DNA of 64,000 nucleotides from positions 186,001 to 250,000 of the forward strand of contig CAVYLN010000001.1 of assembly GCA_963769435.1 (NCBI GenBank). Reading direction: 5' to 3'. The notes beneath the pieces were generated by a model. That model was not told where the DNA came from. It saw only the letters and a list, made by a program, of their open reading frames with translations, and did not search any database. Both the position numbers and the translations under genes were made by a program. Position 1 is the stretch's first letter. The number at the start of each line of letters is the position of its first letter. This document shows, in pieces, positions 8,644-18,088 of the stretch. This stretch comes from JADKAV01 sp963769435. Its GTDB lineage: Bacteria > Actinomycetota > Actinomycetes > S36-B12 > UBA10799.

Positions 8644-9527
8644 GCCATCAAGCCTAGATCCCGGTACACGCGCAACGTGGAGAACGAACGGTTCAAGGTG
8701 TAGAAATGCAGGCCAGGAGCGCCGGCACTCAGCAGTTCGGCGGACATGGCGGAGGCGATCTCGACGCCGAGTTCCACCACCGCCGCGGGATCGTCCGCGA
8801 TCCGCTCGAAACGCTCGACCATGGGCGCGGGAAGAGGGGTTCCCGACAGTTGCGCGAATCGCTGCAATTGCGCCACGTTGGTGACCGGCATGATGCCGGG
8901 GATGATCGGCATGGTCACTCCCACTGCGGATGCGCGGTCCACGAGACGTTGGTAGGAGTCAACGTCGAAGAAGAACTGCGTCATCGCGAAATCGGCGCCA
9001 CGCTCCTGCTTGTGCAGCAGGACTTTCGCATCGAAGTCCAGGGAGTCCGAGCCGGGATGCCCGTCCGGGAAGGCTGCCACCCCGACGCTGAAGGTCCCCA
9101 GCCTGGAGATGAGTTCGACCAGTTCGTCGGCGTGCTGCAGCCCGCCTGGGGTGGACACCCAGGGTGCCTGCGGGCCGCCCTGCGGATCTCCCCGCAGCGC
9201 CAGCACATGGTGCACGCCGGCATCGGCGTACGCGGCGATGACGCTGCGCAGTTCCGGCACGGTCGACCCGACGCAGGTCAGGTGCCCCATAGGGGTCAGC
9301 GTCGTCTCATGGGCGATCTGTTGCGTGATCCCGACAGTGGAGTCCCGCGTGGTCCCGCCGGCCCCGTACGTCACGGAGACGAGCGTCGGGTCCAGCGGCT
9401 CCAATCGGCGGATGGCGTCCCAGAGGTGCTTGCTGCCCTCCGGTGTCTTGGGCGGGAAGAACTCGAAGGAGAACGACCTCCCGCCGGCGTCGATGCGCTC
9501 ACGCACGGAAGAGCGGGTCGCGGGCAT
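8640..9527 (-). CDS. metF: Methylenetetrahydrofolate reductase
   Basis: 295 aa, the usual length for bacterial MetF. Reduces 5,10-methylene-THF to 5-methyl-THF with FAD, feeding methionine synthesis. TIM-barrel hallmarks: SFEFFPPKTPEG (residues about 19-30), SVTYGAGGTTRDST (about 52-65), LALRGDPQGG (about 109-118) and the ADFAMTQFFFD segment. ATG 9527 is followed by a divergent gap (9528-9620) shared with idsA. Its place beside idsA and mptA matches the Rv2172c-Rv2173-Rv2174 order of M. tuberculosis. The mycobacterial counterpart is a divergent MTHFR, whereas this one keeps canonical motifs. Confidence 0.92.
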   Translation of the reverse strand: MPATRSSVRERIDAGGRSFSFEFFPPKTPEGSKHLWDAIRRLEPLDPTLVSVTYGAGGTTRDSTVGITQQIAHETTLTPMGHLTCVGSTVPELRSVIAAYADAGVHHVLALRGDPQGGPQAPWVSTPGGLQHADELVELISRLGTFSVGVAAFPDGHPGSDSLDFDAKVLLHKQERGADFAMTQFFFDVDSYQRLVDRASAVGVTMPIIPGIMPVTNVAQLQRFAQLSGTPLPAPMVERFERIADDPAAVVELGVEIASAMSAELLSAGAPGLHFYTLNRSFSTLRVYRDLGLMA

Positions 9528-9620
9528 GCCCGGATTCTAAGAGGTCACGTGTGCGACGAACCCGGCGGTCCTCCCCTGCCGCGGATGCTCCTGCCCGGAC
9601 GAACCCGTAGATTTGCAGAC

Positions 9621-10698
9621 ATGCAGACAACCACCGACATCGATGTGCACCTGCGGGGCCTCCGCGCGGATTTCGGAGAGATCGTCTCGCGTTTCGTCCG
9701 CGAGCAGGTCGATGTCATGACCTCCATCAGCGCGGATCTGCTGCCACTGATCGACACCCTGGAAGGACTGCTCGACGGGGGCAAGCGACTACGTCCGACG
9801 TTCGCCTACTGGGGGTGGCGCAGTGCCGGCGGGGATCCCGAAGGGCCGATCCTGCGGGCTGCGGCCGCCCTGGAGTTCCTGCAGGCCTGTGCGCTGATCC
9901 ATGACGACGTCATGGACGGCTCAGACACCCGTCGGGGCACAACCGGCGGCCCACCGTCGGCTGGCGTCGATGCACCGCTCCCACGGTTACCTCGGGTCGT
10001 CCGAGGACTTCGGAGTCGGTTCCGCGATCCTGCTCGGAGATCTGTGCCTGAGTTGGTCGGATGAGTTGCTGATGTCGAGCGGTCTGACGGATGCTCAACT
10101 CGCCGCGGCGAAGCCGATCTTCGACGAGATGCGAACCGAGTTGATGGCCGGCCAGTACCTCGACCTGCTGGAACAAGTCCGCGGACAGTTCGACCTCGAC
10201 AGCGCTCTGAAGGTCGCGCGATACAAGTCCGCGAAGTACACCGTGGAGCGCCCTTTGCAGATCGGTGCCGCTGCGGCGGGTGCGGATGACGCACACCTCG
10301 GCCTCCTCACCGCGTTCGGCGTCCCGCTCGGCGAAGCCTTCCAGCTGCGCGATGACCTACTCGGCGTGTTCGGAGACCCGCAGGAGACCGGCAAGCCGGC
10401 CGGGGACGACCTGCGGGAGGGCAAGCGCACCGCATTGGTCGCGATCGCATGGGCCAATGCGGACGCTCTGCAGCGCGACGTACTGCGACGTCACCTCGGC
10501 GATCCGGCGATCACAGCAGGGATGGTGGACGAACTGCGCACAGTCATCACGGACACCGGGGCTCGATCGACCGTGGAGCAGATGATCGACGAGCGGTTCA
10601 GCACCTGCTCGGACGTCGTGCAGCAGATGTCCCTCGACCCCCAGACCAGACTCGCATTCGACCGACTGACCGTACTCGCGACCCGCAGGAGCGCCTGA
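9621..10698 (+). CDS. idsA: Geranylgeranyl/polyprenyl diphosphate synthase (one apparent frameshift)
   Basis: About 358 aa after correcting one base. Head-to-tail trans-prenyltransferase that makes the C20 (or longer) diphosphate for carotenoids and other isoprenoids. Motifs: GGKRLRPTFAYWGW, first Asp-rich motif DDVMDGSDTRRG, and the second motif region LRDDLLGVFGD with downstream GKRTALV. The frame breaks at 9931-9942: the expected QPAAHRRLASMHRSHGY continues in the next frame, consistent with one extra base. ATG 9621 starts the gene. The stop overlaps the crtI ATG (TGATG), so GGPP supply and phytoene desaturation are coupled. Orthologous in position to idsA2 (Rv2173). Confidence 0.88.
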
Positions 10699-12188
10699 TG
10701 TTCACCGTGCAAGGACCCACCGACCGTGTCGTCGTGGTGGGCGCAGGGCTGGCCGGTCTGTCGGCGGCCATGCGGCTGGCCGGGGCCGGGCGGGAGGTCG
10801 TGGTCCTCGAGCGTGAGCAGCGGCCCGGAGGCCGCGCCGGCCGGTTGGAGATCGACGGCTTCCGGTTCGACACCGGACCGACCGTACTGACGATGCCGGA
10901 CCTGATCGACGACGCTTTCGCGGCACTGGGTGAGGACTATCGCGATTGGCTCGATCTGGTGCCCCTCGACCCCGCCTACCGCGCGTTCTATCCGGACGGC
11001 TCGCAGTTGGACGTGTTCGCCGACCCGGAGCGGATGGCCGTCGAGATCGAGCAGCACATCGGCCCCGCGGAGGCAGACGGCTACCGCCGGTTCGTCGACT
11101 ACGTCGCCACCATGTACCGACTGGAGATCCGCGACTTCATCGACCGCAATCTGGACAGCCCTCTCGACCTGCTGTCGGGCAACCTCGTGCGCCTGCTCGC
11201 CAAGGGCGGCTTCGGCCGTCTCCAGCCGCGCGTGAACTCGTTCCTCAAGGATCCCCGAACCCAGCGCCTGTTCTCGTTCCAGGCGATGTACGCGGGGCTG
11301 TCGCCGTACAAGGCCTTGGCTCTGTACTCGGTGATCTCGTACATGGACTCGGTCGCTGGGGTGTACCTGCCAAAGGGCGGCATGCATGCGCTCCCGCAAG
11401 CGATGGCGGACGCCGCGACCAAGCATGGCGTGACCATCCACTACGGGGTGACCGTCGATGCGGTCGAGACGATCGGGGACCGTGCCACCGCGGTCACCAC
11501 GGTCGACGGGAACCGGTTCGCCGCCGATGCAGTGGTACTGAACCCCGATCTCCCGATCGCCCACCGCGACCTGCTCGGCCTCGACGGCTCCCGACTTGAA
11601 TCGCTGGACTACTCGCCGAGTTGTTGGCTCATGCTGGCGGGTTCCTCAGCCTCGTACTCACGAATCGCCCATCACAACATCCACTTCGGCGCAGCCTGGC
11701 GTCGCTCGTTCGACGAGGTGCTCTCGGGCGACCTGATGTCCGATCCCAGTTTCCTGGTCACCAATCCGACCCACACCGACCCGTCACTGGCGCCCGAGGG
11801 CAAGCAGAGTTACTACGTGCTGTTCATCACGCCCAACACCCGCGGCAACGTCGCCTGGCCGAACCCCCGGTTCCGCGATGACGCCCTGCGCGTCATGGAG
11901 CAGCGCGGCTACGTCGGCTTCGGCGACGCGATCGAGGTGGAGAACATCACCGATCCCGCGGGCTGGCAGGCCCGCGGCATGGAGGCCGGGGCTCCCTTCA
12001 GCGCAGCGCACTCACTGTTCCAGACCGGACCCTTCCGCTCGTCGAACCACTGGGGACGCAACGTCGTGTTCACCGGCTCCGGCACGCAGCCGGGAGTGGG
12101 TGTACCCATGGTGCTGATCAGCGGGCGCCTTGCCGCGGAACGCATCGTGGGCGTCGATCCGTCGTACCGCTCTGCCGCGTGGCGCTGA
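10698..12188 (+). CDS. crtI: Phytoene desaturase
   Basis: 496 aa, normal for CrtI. FAD enzyme that converts phytoene to lycopene. The N-terminal dinucleotide fold VVVVGAGLAGLSAAMRL is followed by EREQRPGGRAGRLE and FRFDTGPTVLTMPDL. The C-terminus carries VFTGSGTQPGVGVPMVLISGR, the carotenoid-desaturase signature. The ATG overlaps the idsA stop by 1 nt. Unlike its neighbours on both sides, this frame is unbroken. The crtB gene lies 1.7 kb downstream on the same strand, with mptA inserted in the opposite orientation, so crtI and crtB are not in one operon here. Confidence 0.92.
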   Translation: MFTVQGPTDRVVVVGAGLAGLSAAMRLAGAGREVVVLEREQRPGGRAGRLEIDGFRFDTGPTVLTMPDLIDDAFAALGEDYRDWLDLVPLDPAYRAFYPDGSQLDVFADPERMAVEIEQHIGPAEADGYRRFVDYVATMYRLEIRDFIDRNLDSPLDLLSGNLVRLLAKGGFGRLQPRVNSFLKDPRTQRLFSFQAMYAGLSPYKALALYSVISYMDSVAGVYLPKGGMHALPQAMADAATKHGVTIHYGVTVDAVETIGDRATAVTTVDGNRFAADAVVLNPDLPIAHRDLLGLDGSRLESLDYSPSCWLMLAGSSASYSRIAHHNIHFGAAWRRSFDEVLSGDLMSDPSFLVTNPTHTDPSLAPEGKQSYYVLFITPNTRGNVAWPNPRFRDDALRVMEQRGYVGFGDAIEVENITDPAGWQARGMEAGAPFSAAHSLFQTGPFRSSNHWGRNVVFTGSGTQPGVGVPMVLISGRLAAERIVGVDPSYRSAAWR

Positions 12189-12230
12189 GCGGACTCGCCG
12201 TCGACCGCAAGGGGCCCGACCGCAGGACAC

Positions 12231-13809
12231 CTAGCGCTGGATGATCATCTGGTCGAATCGGGCCTGCGCCGGGCGATCGTCCGGGACCAGGCCGGGGTCG
12301 CCCCGGTCACCGAGCAGAAGTACCCGCTCACGCGGCGACATCCACACGATGACGGCCAGCAGCGCCGCCACCAGCAGCAGGCCCAGGCCGTCGCCGAACT
12401 CGAAGAGGGCGTCGCTGGTCGCCGAGGTGCCGGCGACGCCGTGCAGTGTGAGAACGGCGGTGAGCAGCAGGGTCACGTGTAGCCATCTCGCTGCCATGCC
12501 CGCGGCCACCAGCAACGGCAGCGACCACAACAGGTACCACGGCTGGACCACCGGCCCCAGCACCACGACGGTGAGAAGTGCAAGGCCCGCGCCGCGAAGC
12601 GCCGACCGGCCCCTGGGCTTGAGCACCAGCCAGGCGAGGACGACCACAGCCACAACGGTCGCGATGCCGCGGAACACGGCGACAGCCAAATCCATGTGAT
12701 CGCCCAGCCCGATGCCGCGCAGAAGACCGCTGACGATCATGCCCATCGCGGTGGGCGGGGAGAGCCAGGTCCGGATGGTCCCGGGCGTCGACAGTGCGGC
12801 GATCCAGCCGAGGCCCGTGCCCGAGACCATCCCCAGACCGATCACGACGACCGCTGCCAGACCCCCGGAAAGCGCCCACGCCCTGATCCGTTCCCACCAC
12901 CCGGCGTTGACCCCGGCCCAGATCAGCCCGAGGAACGGCAGTGCGACCAGCGCGATCGGTTTGATCGCGATCGCCACGGCCAGCGCCAGCGTCCCCGCGA
13001 CGGGCCGGTACTCGACCGCCCACAGGAACGCCAGGACGACCGCCGCGGTCATCAGCGCATCGTTGTGGGCGCCCGCGACGAAGTGCATGATGACCAACGG
13101 GTTGAGAACCGCGAGCCACAGTGCTTTGGGCGCGCTGATCCCGTGCCGGGAGGCCAGTGCGGGGACGGCCACCGCCATCAGGGCGACCGCCAGGACCGCC
13201 CACATGCGAAAAGCGATCGCAGCCCAGACCGGGTGCGGCCCCACGAATTCGGCCACACCCCGCTCTATCAGCAGGAACAGCGGGCCATAGGGGGTGGGAG
13301 ACTCCGCCCACAACGGATCAGCGCCGTCGTTGAACCAGCCGGACTCGGCTGCGACCCCCACGTCATACGGATTGAGACCCTCGATCAGCAGCTTGCCCTG
13401 CGTGAAGTAGGCGTATGCGTCGCGGCTGAACAGCGGCGGCGTCAGTAGCAGCGGCAGACTCCAGGCAGCCAGCGTCCACCAGAGCGGCACGCAGTTCGGT
13501 GACCCGGCCCCGCAAGACGTCGTAGCCCAGCACCAGCCAGGCCTGCAGGATCAGCGCCATCCCGACGATCACGCAGAAACGCGCGAGAGCCACCCCCACC
13601 CCCGGCGTGCGCAGCGCCATCACCACCGGGTTGTCGTACAACGACGTGTTCACGGGCAGCCAGCCCACGCCCAGTGCACCGATCGCGACCAGGAGAGATC
13701 CGACCAGTCCCACGACCACGTAGTGGACGAAGAAGGAGTGCTGGCGGCCGGTGTCCGTCACGGGATCCACAGCCACCCCCGTGCTGGCAGGGCGTGGCTG
13801 TAGCCGCAC
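12231..13809 (-). CDS. mptA: Polyprenol-phosphate-mannose alpha-1,6-mannosyltransferase, MptA/MptB type (one apparent frameshift)
   Basis: About 525 aa after correcting one base, with some 12 or more membrane helices. GT-C enzymes of this group extend the alpha-1,6-mannan backbone of lipomannan using polyprenyl-phosphomannose. Key region: FSRDAYAYFTQGKLLIEGLNPYD, an early loop with the catalytic acidic residues, then the SPTPYGPLF and HNDALM segments, all typical of the family. The N-terminal 106 residues (from GTG 13809) read in one frame and the rest in the next; the switch is at 13484-13497. The position between idsA and pknL matches Rv2174 (mptA). It starts divergently from crtB. Confidence 0.82.
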
Positions 13810-13839
13810 GCGACGCCTGGTTGCATATGTCCTCCGGCG

Positions 13840-13859
13840 CTCATCCTGTCACGGATGAG
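13840..13859. promoter_or_regulatory. Inverted repeat in the mptA-crtB divergent promoter region
   Basis: Perfect 7-bp arms CTCATCC and GGATGAG separated by 6 nt. The repeat lies 31 nt upstream of the mptA GTG and 56 nt upstream of the crtB ATG, a position suited to an operator controlling one or both genes. It could equally form a small hairpin in the 5' leader. No regulator gene is adjacent. Confidence 0.4.
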
Positions 13860-13914
13860 TCCCCTGTCGACACGGCTGTTCGGCGACCGAACGGCCACCC
13901 GCAAGAATGAGGGC

Positions 13915-14823
13915 ATGTCCACCCGCGAACTGCTGGCCGCCGGCATCACCGACCCCGGCCTCCAGGCCTCGTACCGGCGGTGTCGCCAGCTCAACGCCGA
14001 ACATGGGAAGACCTACTTCCTGGCGACCAGGCTGCTACCGGCGGACAAACGGCCCTTCGTCCACGCCCTGTACGGCCTGGCACGCTACGCCGACGAGATC
14101 GTGGACCGCATCGATCCAGGATTCACCGCACAGCAGCGGGCGCGGGCCCTCGACGACTGGTCGCTGAGGTTCATGGACGACCTGCGGCGCGGACACAGTG
14201 ACGACCCGGTTGCGGCCGCAGCGGTGGACACCGCTGTGCGCTGGTCGATCCCCCCGGAACACTTCGAGGCCTTCTTCCACTCGATGCGCATGGACCTGAC
14301 TGTCGAGCACTATTCGACCTACGACGACCTGTACGAGTACGTCTACGGTTCGGCTGCCGTGATCGGCCTTCAGATGGTCCCGATCCTGCAGCCGCGCTCC
14401 GAGCGTGCCTACGCTCACGCCCGCGACCTCGGGGTGGCCTTCCAGTTGGCGAACTTCATCCGCGATGTCGGAGAGGACCTCGAACGCGGACGCATCTACC
14501 TGCCACTGGAGGAACTCGCGGAGCACGGGGTCACGGCCGAGGATGTCCGAGCCCGGCGGGTGGACGACAACTGGAGAGAGGCCCTCGCCGATCAGATCGG
14601 TCGCGTTCGCAGGCTCCAGGCCACGGCGAATCCCGGCATCGGCATGCTGGATCCGGCCGCCCAGCCCTGCATCGCTGCGGCCAGTGAGCTGTACTGCGGG
14701 ATCGTCGACGAGGTCGAGGCCAACGACTACGACGTGTTCACGAAGAGGGCCAGTGTCCCGATCCGCCGACGTCTGGCGGTGGCCGGTCCGGCCGCGGTCC
14801 GGGCGATGAGGGCACGCCGCTGA
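13915..14823 (+). CDS. crtB: Phytoene synthase
   Basis: 302 aa from ATG 13915. An upstream in-frame ATG at 13855 would add 20 residues unlike the family. Condenses two GGPP to 15-cis-phytoene, the first carotenoid-specific step. Both Asp-rich motifs are present: YADEIVDRID (about residue 62) and FIRDVGEDLERGRIYLP (about 184-200). The SxxFxLATRLLP and YVYGSAAVIGLQM segments also fit. Control may involve the inverted repeat at 13840-13859. Convergent with crtYd, which ends 64 nt downstream. Confidence 0.92.
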   Translation: MSTRELLAAGITDPGLQASYRRCRQLNAEHGKTYFLATRLLPADKRPFVHALYGLARYADEIVDRIDPGFTAQQRARALDDWSLRFMDDLRRGHSDDPVAAAAVDTAVRWSIPPEHFEAFFHSMRMDLTVEHYSTYDDLYEYVYGSAAVIGLQMVPILQPRSERAYAHARDLGVAFQLANFIRDVGEDLERGRIYLPLEELAEHGVTAEDVRARRVDDNWREALADQIGRVRRLQATANPGIGMLDPAAQPCIAAASELYCGIVDEVEANDYDVFTKRASVPIRRRLAVAGPAAVRAMRARR

Positions 14824-14887
14824 CCCGCCATCCCGAGCAGCGGGATGCCTTCACGGCCACCCCGCCACCCGCGGATCGCCGTTCCGC

Positions 14888-15268
14888 TCAGGACTTGGTG
14901 GCCCAGATCGGAGGACCGGAACGCGGCTCACGGTCGATCCCGCGGCGCCCCCAGAAGATCCACAGTGTCTGGGACCACAGCACCATCGAGAAGCCGAACA
15001 GCAGATCCTCCACGGGGGCGAACGCGAGTCGACCGTCCCCGATGAAGGGTGGCCGGCCGGACTCCGGGCTGGAGGAGCCGAAGATCATGGCGCCGTCGTA
15101 GTGCACGGTCCCGCTGCCGGTCAGCACACCGTTGGACACCAGTTGGAAGAACACGATGATCGCGTACGAGACCCAGAAGACCTTCCTGGTCACCAGGCGC
15201 GTGCGGAGCACAAGATCCATGACGACCGCGAAGGTGACCGCCACCAGCGCGAGTTGTGTGTACGTCAC
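14888..15268 (-). CDS. crtYd: Lycopene cyclase domain protein, CrtYd type
   Basis: 126 aa from GTG 15268, which overlaps the crtYc stop (GTGA). Second half of the heterodimeric actinobacterial lycopene beta-cyclase. Three hydrophobic segments and the family motif FAPVEDLLFGFSMVLWSQTLW near the C-terminus (Pro-x-Glu-Asp). The open frame continues far upstream, but that part is antisense to nothing conserved and overlaps crtYc. With CrtYc it should form beta rings from lycopene. A CruF hydratase in the same locus suggests that only one end is cyclised (gamma-carotene), which is an inference. Confidence 0.85.
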   Translation of the reverse strand: MTYTQLALVAVTFAVVMDLVLRTRLVTRKVFWVSYAIIVFFQLVSNGVLTGSGTVHYDGAMIFGSSSPESGRPPFIGDGRLAFAPVEDLLFGFSMVLWSQTLWIFWGRRGIDREPRSGPPIWATKS

Positions 15269-15579
15269 GACGCCTCGTCCCCGGCCGGCCATCGTCGGAC
15301 AGCCCGCACCGCTTCCAGGCTGAGGATGCCCGCGATCGGAACCACGATGAAGAAGAGCAACTCCTCGAGCGGCAGGACGCCGATCTGCAAGCCCGTCATC
15401 TTGTGGAAGTGCCAGTGCCCGTTGACGATGGCGTACCAGTCCCACAGGACCAGTGGAACCAGGGTGCCTGCCAGCGTCAGGAGCAGACGGCGCCAGCGCC
15501 GGAACACCCGGGTCCGGACCGCGATCTCCAGCCAGGCGCTGGCCAGGAAGATGCCAGCCAGGACTGCGACGTAGATCAC
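15265..15579 (-). CDS. crtYc: Lycopene cyclase domain protein, CrtYc type
   Basis: 104 aa, three membrane helices. First half of the heterodimeric lycopene cyclase. The diagnostic LPLEELLFFIVVPIAG lies at about residues 69-84, after VLWDWYAIVNGHWHF. The ATG at 15579 overlaps the stop of the upstream flavin-type PPOX protein by 4 nt and its own stop overlaps crtYd. The three genes therefore form a tight operon on the minus strand: PPOX protein, crtYc, crtYd. Confidence 0.9.
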   Translation of the reverse strand: MIYVAVLAGIFLASAWLEIAVRTRVFRRWRRLLLTLAGTLVPLVLWDWYAIVNGHWHFHKMTGLQIGVLPLEELLFFIVVPIAGILSLEAVRAVRRWPAGDEAS

Positions 15580-16043
15580 GGACGGGCCATCTTCCTGTGG
15601 TCCCAGGAAACGATCCGCTCCAGCGGCAGGCGCATTGCCACCTGCTTGGGGGCACGCTCCCGGTAGGCGGCTTCGAGTGCGGGAATGTGTTCGGGGTCGA
15701 CGCCCTCGTACTTGACCATGAGCCGTGCGGCCACCCAGCAGATCCGGTCGACGTCCTCGACGACCTCCAGATCGCCGGTGATCTGGACGCCACGCAGTTC
15801 CAGGTAGCGATCACCGGTCTCGATCAGCGCGCAGCATCGTGGATCGCGACGGGCGTTGACCACCTTCTGACTCTTGCCGTACGTGCGCATCCACAGTGTG
15901 TCGCCGTCGATGACGAACCACATGGGCGTTATGTCCGGATATCCATCCGGTCCGAGCAGTGCCAGTTGCACCGTTCCACCCGAGGGGAGGAAGTCGGCGA
16001 TCTCGTCGGTCGACATGGCGATCTCACTGCGTTGTTTGGCCAT
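15576..16043 (-). CDS. Pyridoxamine-5'-phosphate-oxidase-like split-barrel (PPOX/F420) protein
   Basis: 155 aa from ATG 16043; ATGs at 16052 and 16055 are also in frame. Split beta-barrel fold binding FMN or F420. Typical features: VQLALLGPDGYPDITPMWF, a TLWMRTYGKSQKV strand with basic residues, RDPRCCALIETG, and the C-terminal ISWDH-like IVSWDHRKM. The reaction is not predictable. Overlapping the lycopene cyclase genes by 4 nt, it could be a reductase or flavin or haem handling protein acting on the pigment pathway, or simply share the transcript. It diverges from pknL across a 62-nt gap. Confidence 0.8.
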   Translation of the reverse strand: MAKQRSEIAMSTDEIADFLPSGGTVQLALLGPDGYPDITPMWFVIDGDTLWMRTYGKSQKVVNARRDPRCCALIETGDRYLELRGVQITGDLEVVEDVDRICWVAARLMVKYEGVDPEHIPALEAAYRERAPKQVAMRLPLERIVSWDHRKMARP

Positions 16044-16105
16044 GACAACCATCATGTCCGGGCAATGCGATTACCGACACAGGGGGCGACCGTACAATTC
16101 CTAGC

Positions 16106-18070
16106 GTGCGCACGACTTCCGATCTCTGCGGCCGCGTTCTCGACGCGCGCTACCGCGTGGACCGAGTTGTGGCCACCGGCGGCATGGGCACCGTCTACGA
16201 GGGCTTCGACTCCCGGCTCGAGCGGGTGGTCGCTGTCAAGGTCATGAATGACGACCTGGTCTACGAACCCGGCTTCACCGATCGGTTCGTGACCGAAGCA
16301 CGCGCTGCCGCCCGCCTGTCGGATCCGCACGTGGTGGCCGTGTACGACCGCGGACGCACCGCCGATGCGGTGTATCTGGTGATGGAATACGTGCCCGGTC
16401 GTACGTTGCGCAAGGAACTGACCTTCGGCGGGCGGTTGCCGGTGGCGCGTACCCTCGACATCCTCACGGCGGTACTCAAGGGCCTGGCCGCGGCTCACGC
16501 GGCGGGGTTCGTGCACGGGGACATCAAGCCGGAGAACGTTCTGATCGCCGACCGCGGGGACATCAAGGTCACCGATTTCGGGCTGGCGAGGGCCATCGAG
16601 GCCGGGGACCACCGCGCCTCGCTGCTGCTCGGTACAGCCGCCTACCTGGCGCCCGAGCAGACCTCGGACCGCACACCCGACCCGCGCAGCGACCTGTACA
16701 GCTGCGGCATCCTCGCGTTCGAGATGCTGACCGGCCACGTGCCCTTCCGGGCGGATTCCGCAGACGACGTGCTGGACCTCCACCGCACCCAGCGTGTGCC
16801 CGATCCCAGTGCCTTCGTCGACGTCGACGGCGACCTGGACGCACTGTGTTCGCGTGCGACCGCCAAGGATCCGTCCGACCGTTTCCAGACCGCAGCGGAG
16901 ATGTTGGCAGTCGTCACACAGCTGCGCCGACACGCCGATCCCCACGCGGGGGCGCCCGCGGCGAGGCCCTCCGCGGCAGTGGTCGTCGAACCGCCCACTG
17001 CGGTGACACCTGAGACGCTGGTGGTGCAGACCACCTGGGAGCCCAAGCCGCCTGACACCGAGGATGGCCCCCTGGTTGCAGATGCCGGCGCTCTCCCACC
17101 CGAGGCTCCGGCACCTGCGGTGGCGGTGGTCGGCACCCCCATGCCAAGGCAGGGATCCTCCTCGCCCGGACCCCGCAAGCGCCGTCGAGGGCGCAAGGTC
17201 TTCGGGCTGGCGCTACTGGCAGCGATCGCCACTCTGGTGGGCTACTTCGCCTGGCAGGTCGGGACCACCGAGACTGTCAACACACCCAAACTGGCCGGAA
17301 TGACCCGTTCCGAGGCACTGTCCGCACTCAACGACGTGGGCCTGACCATGCGGGTCTCGGAGGAGAAGTACTCCGAGCGCCGCGAGGCGGGCACCATCAT
17401 CCGCAGCGACCCCCGCCCGGGCGAGAAGGTCGCGGCCGACGGGACTGTTTCGGTGGTGATGTCGAAGGGGCCCGAACGCTACCGCGTGCCGAACGTTCGA
17501 GGCATGAGTCAGGCCGGAGCCAGCCAGGCCCTGGCAGCCGTGAATCTGAAGGCCGGACAGATCCTGCAGGACTACAGCCGCAAGGTTCCGGAGGGCCAGG
17601 TGATCCGCACCGACCCCAAGATCGCCACGCCGTTGAAGCCGGACACCACCGTCGCCCTCACGGTCTCCCTGGGTCCGGAACCGGTGGTGGTTCCCGATGT
17701 CCGGGGGATGACTGTCGACCAGGCGCAGGCGGCGCTGACCGGTGGTGGCCTCAAACCCCGCACGACGGAACGTTTCGACGAGTCCGTGCCGTTCGGCAGA
17801 GTCATCGGCACTGAGCCGGCCAACGGTACTACCGCCTATCGGGGCGACAAGGTCCGAGTGATCGTCTCCAAGGGCTCGCAATTCGTGAGTGTGCCCAGCG
17901 TCGTCGGGATGACCATCGAGTCGGCCACGTCCACGTTGGAGGATGCCGGGTTCCGGGTATCCACACGTGAGCAGTTCGGGGTCACTGTCGCCAACCGGGT
18001 GATCTCGCAGGACCCATCCGGCGGTTCCCAGGCCAGCCGCGGAACGCTGGTCACCCTCACCGTCACCTGA
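16106..18070 (+). CDS. pknL: PASTA-domain serine/threonine protein kinase (PknL/PknB type)
   Basis: 654 aa from GTG 16106. Kinase domain about residues 8-270: glycine loop VATGGMGTVYEG, VAVKVM with the catalytic Lys, VTDFGLAR (DFG) and an APEQ segment. The catalytic loop reads VHGDIKPENV, so the usual HRD Arg is Gly (a non-RD-like kinase). A Pro-rich linker, one membrane helix (about 366-384) and four extracellular PASTA repeats follow, each starting near a PN/PD/PS-V-x-G-M motif. PASTA domains sense peptidoglycan fragments or lipid II. The position next to aroG and mptA matches pknL (Rv2176), although the mycobacterial protein lacks PASTA domains. Confidence 0.9.
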   Translation: MRTTSDLCGRVLDARYRVDRVVATGGMGTVYEGFDSRLERVVAVKVMNDDLVYEPGFTDRFVTEARAAARLSDPHVVAVYDRGRTADAVYLVMEYVPGRTLRKELTFGGRLPVARTLDILTAVLKGLAAAHAAGFVHGDIKPENVLIADRGDIKVTDFGLARAIEAGDHRASLLLGTAAYLAPEQTSDRTPDPRSDLYSCGILAFEMLTGHVPFRADSADDVLDLHRTQRVPDPSAFVDVDGDLDALCSRATAKDPSDRFQTAAEMLAVVTQLRRHADPHAGAPAARPSAAVVVEPPTAVTPETLVVQTTWEPKPPDTEDGPLVADAGALPPEAPAPAVAVVGTPMPRQGSSSPGPRKRRRGRKVFGLALLAAIATLVGYFAWQVGTTETVNTPKLAGMTRSEALSALNDVGLTMRVSEEKYSERREAGTIIRSDPRPGEKVAADGTVSVVMSKGPERYRVPNVRGMSQAGASQALAAVNLKAGQILQDYSRKVPEGQVIRTDPKIATPLKPDTTVALTVSLGPEPVVVPDVRGMTVDQAQAALTGGGLKPRTTERFDESVPFGRVIGTEPANGTTAYRGDKVRVIVSKGSQFVSVPSVVGMTIESATSTLEDAGFRVSTREQFGVTVANRVISQDPSGGSQASRGTLVTLTVT

Positions 18071-18088
18071 GGCGGCGCAGGGCAGCGG

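Noticed and set aside
18071..18088. Possible terminator between pknL and aroG
   Set aside because: The 18-nt gap shows no stable hairpin.
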